Shown here: piece after piece, positions 34,590-38,303 of the stretch | How the letters are laid out: the number at the start of each line of letters is the position of its first letter | How positions within the stretch are numbered: position 1 is the stretch's first letter | Source of the DNA: Clostridium senegalense JC122 | GTDB taxonomy: Bacteria; Bacillota; Clostridia; Clostridiales; Clostridiaceae | DNA: 38,303 bases | Reading direction: 5' to 3' | Assembly (NCBI RefSeq): GCF_000285575.1 | Contig: NZ_HE611050.1 | Coordinates: forward strand, 1,008,276-1,046,578 | Made by a program: the position numbers and the translations under genes | Notes under the pieces: generated by a model | Seen by the model: the letters and a program-made list of their open reading frames with translations, nothing else | What the model was told of the DNA's origin: nothing | Databases searched by the model: none

Positions 34590-35411
34590 TTATAATAAAA
34601 GAGTTATTATTAATGAAAGTAAAAAATTTGTTGTTGCTGGTGGATCAATATGTGAATCCGCATGGCTATTTAAAGTCTTACATACTATATCACCTACTAT
34701 AGCTGCAATAATACCAAAAGCTGCACCAATATAAATGTTACCACTAGTAACTCCAGCTAATCCTGCCATTAAAGTTATATGATGTGTTACAGGAACTGCA
34801 TATCCCATTTGTGCAAAAATTAATGTAGTCGCACTAATAAAAAAACCTAACACTGCAATTCCTGTTGTTACTGCATAATATGAACTTACTAAACCAGCAC
34901 CTAAACCTAACATTATCAAATAAATTATTTCTTTACCATTAGGAAAATATTTTCTCTCTTTAACTTTTGTATCTCCCAATAAACCACTTTTACCAAATAC
35001 TAATCTTGCAATAACTCCAGATGCTAAAACTGTTAGTGCACCTGTATCTGCTGGAACATGTATAATTTCTAAAAATAAATAATTTAATACACATCCAATT
35101 ACACCAAATGCACCACCTACTAATAAGATTAATGGATTAGAAAACTTATTAAGTGGTGTTACAAGATCAGCTCCTGACTCAAGTTCACCAATTTTATGTG
35201 CAAAAGCTGCAGCTCCAACTCCAGCTGCAAAAGAAATATGTGGTCCTAAAAAAGCTCCAAAAGCAACACCATCAACCATGTTAATTGGACCTGTCGACAC
35301 AGTAAGTCCCGTAAGTCCAACTATTCCTACAAGTATAAATGCTGGTAAGGCTCCTATTGCCGCTGCAAAGGCACCTCCACCAAATGCTGCTAAAATCATA
35401 AAAATATCCAT
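34590..35411 (-). CDS. Gly/Ala-rich polytopic membrane protein of unknown function
   Basis: I do not recognise a named family. The 273-aa product has about eight hydrophobic segments and unusual Gly/Ala richness (GGGAFAAAIGALPAFILVGI, GFFISATTLIFAQMG). Conserved-looking polar spots are FLGPHISFAAGVGAAAFAHK (about 55-74), AVPVTHHITLMAGLAG (about 206-221) and the end HADSHIDPPATTN. Histidines in membrane segments could bind a metal or cofactor. The ATG has AGGGGGG 8 nt upstream. It is divergent from the C_GCAxxG_C_C/TDT pair across about 500 bp. Its base composition is less AT-biased than its neighbours because of Gly/Ala codons. A transporter or permease is likely, but that is only a guess. 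Confidence 0.6.
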   Translation of the reverse strand: MDIFMILAAFGGGAFAAAIGALPAFILVGIVGLTGLTVSTGPINMVDGVAFGAFLGPHISFAAGVGAAAFAHKIGELESGADLVTPLNKFSNPLILLVGGAFGVIGCVLNYLFLEIIHVPADTGALTVLASGVIARLVFGKSGLLGDTKVKERKYFPNGKEIIYLIMLGLGAGLVSSYYAVTTGIAVLGFFISATTLIFAQMGYAVPVTHHITLMAGLAGVTSGNIYIGAAFGIIAAIVGDIVCKTLNSHADSHIDPPATTNFLLSLIITLLL

Positions 35412-35918
35412 GTATACTTCCCCCCTAAAATTAAAATTAAAACTAAAATTATATTAATAATTTCGCTTTAAACCTTTTCATTCAAAATTTTTATTTATTC
35501 CTATTATACTAAATCATATTATTAAAAAGTTAAATTTTAATAATATTTAATATATTTTCAACTTTTCCCCTCACAATTCTACATTTTAATATGTGTTTTG
35601 TGAATTATCTCAACTTTAATATTTTTTCAAATTTCAACTGAATAATCAGTATGTATTTTAAATACCGATAGATAATTCTATTCTATTTGTTTTTTCTATT
35701 TCTAAACTTGTATGTTTTTTGTTAGATTTTAATATATAGAAATCTATATTTTTAATTTATTCATTAAAACTTTAAATATTTTACTAATGATTAAATTTAA
35801 TTATGTAAAAATGCTAAATACATTTTTCATAATTACAGTTAATAACACTTTTAATTTAATGAGTATATTAAAATTTTATATTCTTGCACTATTTTATATA
35901 CAATTAGGAGGATTTAAT
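35412..35918. other. Divergent intergenic region, no gene
   Basis: This AT-rich region lies between the Gly/Ala-rich membrane protein and the C_GCAxxG_C_C gene. The open frame that extends back to 35787 is not used: no ribosome site precedes it and the residues look random. I see only a small dyad (AATATA-AGA, around 35731-35752) and cannot fix promoters. Confidence 0.5.
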
Positions 35919-36386
35919 ATGAAAACTGAAATAAGTATCAAAAAAATCAAATCAGATGCAGAAGAACTTTTTAGAAAAGGTGATTTCTTTTGTTCTGAAG
36001 CTATAGTTTATTCTATAAAAAATAACTTTGAATTAGACATGCCTGATGAAATGGTTGCTATGGCATCTGGATTTCCTGTAGGTATAGGACGTTCAAAATG
36101 TGTATGTGGAGCAGTTTCTGGTGGTATTCTTTGTCTTGGTTATTTCTTTGGTAGAACTAAAGGTGGAGACAAAAAAGTAGAAAACACTTTAAAACTTGCA
36201 AATGAACTTCAAGAAAGTTTTAGACAAAATCATGGTTGCTTATGTTGTAAAGTACATACTCAAGGTATGGATATGGGTTCTGGTGAACATAAGGCTCAAT
36301 GTATATCATTCACTGGTGAAGTTGCAGAAAAAGCTGCTAGCATAATAGTTAGAGAACTTAATTTAAAAAATATTGATGAAGAGTAG
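35919..36386 (+). CDS. C_GCAxxG_C_C family redox protein
   Basis: This 155-aa cysteine-rich protein belongs to the C_GCAxxG_C_C family (probable redox-active protein). Motifs are FCSEAI (about 26-31), SKCVCGAVSGGILCLGYFFG (about 62-81), HGCLCCKVHTQG (about 107-118) and HKAQCISFTG. It is cytoplasmic, with no signal peptide. An open frame runs upstream to 35787, but the ATG at 35919 has AGGAGG 8 nt upstream and begins the family sequence (MKTEISIKKIKSDAEELF). It precedes a TDT transporter by 10 nt, so they form an operon. The family is found in anaerobes, sometimes near selenium or sulphur metabolism; its reaction is unknown. Confidence 0.88.
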   Translation: MKTEISIKKIKSDAEELFRKGDFFCSEAIVYSIKNNFELDMPDEMVAMASGFPVGIGRSKCVCGAVSGGILCLGYFFGRTKGGDKKVENTLKLANELQESFRQNHGCLCCKVHTQGMDMGSGEHKAQCISFTGEVAEKAASIIVRELNLKNIDEE

Positions 36387-36395
36387 GTCTTAAAT

Positions 36396-37343
36396 ATGAA
36401 AAAATTTTTAAACTTAATACCACTCCCTATTGCTGGATTAATGCTAGCCTTAGCATCTACCGGAAATTTAGTTGCAAACTATAGTCCTATATATAAAAAC
36501 ATATTTGGAGCTATTTCTGCAATAATTTTTATATGTCTTGTGTTAAAATTTTTTATTAATCCAAAATCCGTTATAGATGATTTGAAAAACCCAGTAATAG
36601 CTAGTGTAACCCCTACATTTTCTATGGGAATAATTATTTTATCAACATATATAAAGCCTTATTCTTATAAATGTGCTTTTATATTTTGGATTTTAGGCAT
36701 TATTATACATTTTGTATTGATGCTTTACTTTACTATAAAGTTTATTTTAAAATTTAATATAAAAAAAGTATTTCCAAGTTATTTCATAGTTTATGTAGGT
36801 ATTGTAGTGGTAAGCTTAACTGCTCCAAATTTTAATGCTTTAACTTTTGGCAAGACTGTATTTTGGTTTGGGTTTATATGTTATTTAATTTTATTACCTA
36901 TAGTCCTTTATAGAGTTTTAATTATAAAACAACTTCCTAAGCCAACATTACCACTTATAACTATTTTTGCAGCACCAGCTAGTCTTTGTCTTGCTGGATA
37001 TATAAATTCATTTGACGCAAAAAATTCTATTATAATTGGAATATTATTATCTTTATCATCAATAACATTAATAGCAGTAATTATTCTTTTACCTAAATTT
37101 CTTAAAATAGAGTTTTATCCAAGCTACTCAGCATTTACATTTCCATTAGTAATAAGTGCTATAGCTTTAAAAGCTTCAAATAAATTTTTAGGTTCAATAA
37201 ATATGAAATCTAGCTTATTGAATTACATAAGCAAGGCTTCTGAATATATTGCAATAGTTATAGTTTTATACGTTCTTATAAGATACATACATTTTATATA
37301 TACAAAATTAAAAACTAAAACTAATTTAACTATAAATTCTTAA
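36396..37343 (+). CDS. TDT-family (TehA/SLAC1-like) transporter
   Basis: This 315-aa protein has about ten helices with the start LNLIPLPIAGLMLALASTGN that is characteristic of TDT (tellurite/dicarboxylate, TehA, SLAC1) proteins, and FSMGIIILSTYIKPYSY in helix 3. Later features are LPKPTLPLITIFAAPASLCLAG and the last helices to about residue 300. The family includes anion channels and malate or sulphite exporters; with a Cys-rich redox partner, sulphite or another sulphur anion is conceivable, but that is inference. The ATG follows a weak GAGTAGGT site 10 nt after the previous stop. A palindromic terminator begins at its stop codon. Confidence 0.83.
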   Translation: MKKFLNLIPLPIAGLMLALASTGNLVANYSPIYKNIFGAISAIIFICLVLKFFINPKSVIDDLKNPVIASVTPTFSMGIIILSTYIKPYSYKCAFIFWILGIIIHFVLMLYFTIKFILKFNIKKVFPSYFIVYVGIVVVSLTAPNFNALTFGKTVFWFGFICYLILLPIVLYRVLIIKQLPKPTLPLITIFAAPASLCLAGYINSFDAKNSIIIGILLSLSSITLIAVIILLPKFLKIEFYPSYSAFTFPLVISAIALKASNKFLGSINMKSSLLNYISKASEYIAIVIVLYVLIRYIHFIYTKLKTKTNLTINS

Positions 37344-37369
37344 AAGTAGATTCAATTGAATCTACTTTT
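37342..37369. terminator. Bidirectional terminator between convergent genes
   Basis: AAAAGTAGATTCAA followed directly by its complement gives a 14-bp palindrome with no unpaired bases, ending in a T-run on the plus strand. It serves the TDT gene and overlaps the end of the convergent RelA/SpoT-type gene (stop at 37362). Confidence 0.85.
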
Positions 37370-38176
37370 TTTCAAATGAACAAATTTTTTCTTTCAATAA
37401 CTTAATTTCTTCTTCTTTTTCTTTTAAAACTTTATTATATTCACACTTTACACTACCTAAATTATCATTTAATAAATTAATAAATGAAGCCATTTCATCA
37501 GCACTTCCAGCAATACGATTAAATAATAATAAATTTGCTTCTAATACCTTAGGTATTTCTTTATGTGAATACCTAAGCTGGTGATCTATTTCACCATATC
37601 CTTCTTCAAATATAGTTCTTACTTGAATTTCTGCTATAACCTTTTGACTAGTTGGATAAAATTCTATCAAATAGTGCACTGATCTGTATCCTGATTTTCT
37701 TGAATGAATTTGTATTCCTAATTCTTCAAACCTGCTTGTGTCATCGCCCTCTCTAACATTAGCTGTCATCTCTGTAACTTTCCATGTATTAAGTATAAAT
37801 TGATGTATACTTTCCCATTCTTGCTTAAATATATGTATAGCTCTAATTCCTATTAAATCATTTATTTCATCTTTATAGTTTTCTATAGTAAAGTTAAAAT
37901 CTTCGCCATATTTTTCTTTTCTATCTCTTGTTTTTCTAATAATTTTTTCTATTAATCTTTCTGCATTTTTAACTCTTGCCTTAACAGTATGAACATTACA
38001 TGCATTCTTTACTATATTAGAAATAAATTCTGCTTGTGTTTCATAATTTTCTCTAGATTGTATAAAATCGTTATATATTGCATTTAAATTATCCCAATTA
38101 ATATTATTCTTTTCAATTTCTTGTACTGTAAAAGGATATTTTTCAAAAAAACTTTTTTATCAATGTTGTTTTTCAT
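37362..38176 (-). pseudogene. RelA/SpoT-domain (p)ppGpp synthetase, frameshift near the start
   Basis: This is a small alarmone-synthetase-type protein of about 270 aa with no hydrolase or TGS/ACT regions. From the ATG at 38176 the frame reads MKNNIDKKVF and then breaks at a 7-base run (38145-38151). One more T joins it to FFEKYPFTVQEIEKNNINWD and on through NDLIGIRAIHIF, IHSRKSGYRSVHYLIEF, EIQVRTIFEEGYGEIDHQ and a coiled-coil ending KEKEEEIKLLKEK. No other ATG serves the long frame before MTANVREGDD (about 37769), which would lose half the domain. All synthetase motifs downstream are intact, so sequencing error or phase switching is likelier than old decay. The long C-terminal helix may drive oligomerisation. 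Confidence 0.85.
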
Positions 38177-38303
38177 AGTAATAGCACTCTCCTATATTCA
38201 ATAATCCCAAAGAAGCTTCTACATTTATTATATATCAAATTCAAAATAATTAATTAATCTATTTTAATATCTAATAAAAAGTAGTCCTAAAATAGAACCA
38301 ATT

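Noticed and set aside
35787-36386. 199-codon form of the C_GCAxxG_C_C protein
   Set aside because: The first 44 codons look random and have no ribosome site; the ATG at 35919 follows AGGAGG.

Overview
The window is very AT-rich. Its genes use AT-rich codons and AGGAGG-type ribosome binding sites, many start at TTG or GTG, and the families present (BceRSAB-like modules, DUF2089, DUF4004, C_GCAxxG_C_C proteins, MerR/MATE pairs) are typical of Clostridium sensu lato. I cannot name the species. There is no rRNA, tRNA, CRISPR array, phage block or intact insertion sequence. Most genes are on the minus strand, and the theme is envelope stress, drug efflux and sensing.

Layout. (1) 1-4037 (-): a peptide-antibiotic-type BceR-BceS-BceA-BceB module. 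The regulator and ATPase are intact; the kinase carries one frameshift and the permease several. (2) 4197-10033 (-): an intact counterpart, made of a two-component system (9359-10033, 8065-9378), a small secreted Cys-repeat protein (7619-7960) and an operon of SLT-like muramidase, ABC ATPase and BceB-like permease. (3) 10193-14159 (-): a MalY/PatB-type PLP enzyme and an SsuABC/ThiXYZ-type importer. (4) 14308-15672 (-): a roughly 570-nt GC-richer structured noncoding region followed by a four-helix membrane protein with a D-x3-D motif. I read this pair as OLE RNA and its partner OapA; it is the most interesting locus here. (5) 15979-22640 (-): a DUF2089 regulator, two small proteins with shared domains, an ABC-2 exporter (ATPase plus two permeases) and two tandem MFS pumps, one frameshifted. 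(6) 22783-26848 (-): a frameshifted DUF4004 regulator with a clear palindromic operator, a chemoreceptor and a MerR regulator. (7) 27131-28507 (+): a MATE pump whose promoter has the classic 19-bp MerR spacer. (8) 28571-31750: a LytTR regulator, a thioredoxin-like protein and an EamA transporter, flanked by two inverted copies of a roughly 158-bp MITE-like repeat. (9) 31832-35411 (-): an ABC-2-type ATPase/permease pair and a Gly/Ala-rich membrane protein. (10) 35919-37343 (+): a C_GCAxxG_C_C redox protein and a TDT/SLAC1-like transporter. (11) 37362-38176 (-): a RelA/SpoT-type synthetase with a frameshift near its start.

A pattern crosses these regions. The kinase, the BceB-like permease, one MFS pump, the DUF4004 regulator, the RelA/SpoT gene and probably the EamA gene are all broken or altered by loss of a single base in a run of A or T. 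This may be homopolymer under-calling in the sequence, or real decay or phase switching. It should be resolved before any of these genes is called dead.

All assignments come from reading the sequence and from remembered family knowledge. No searches were run.
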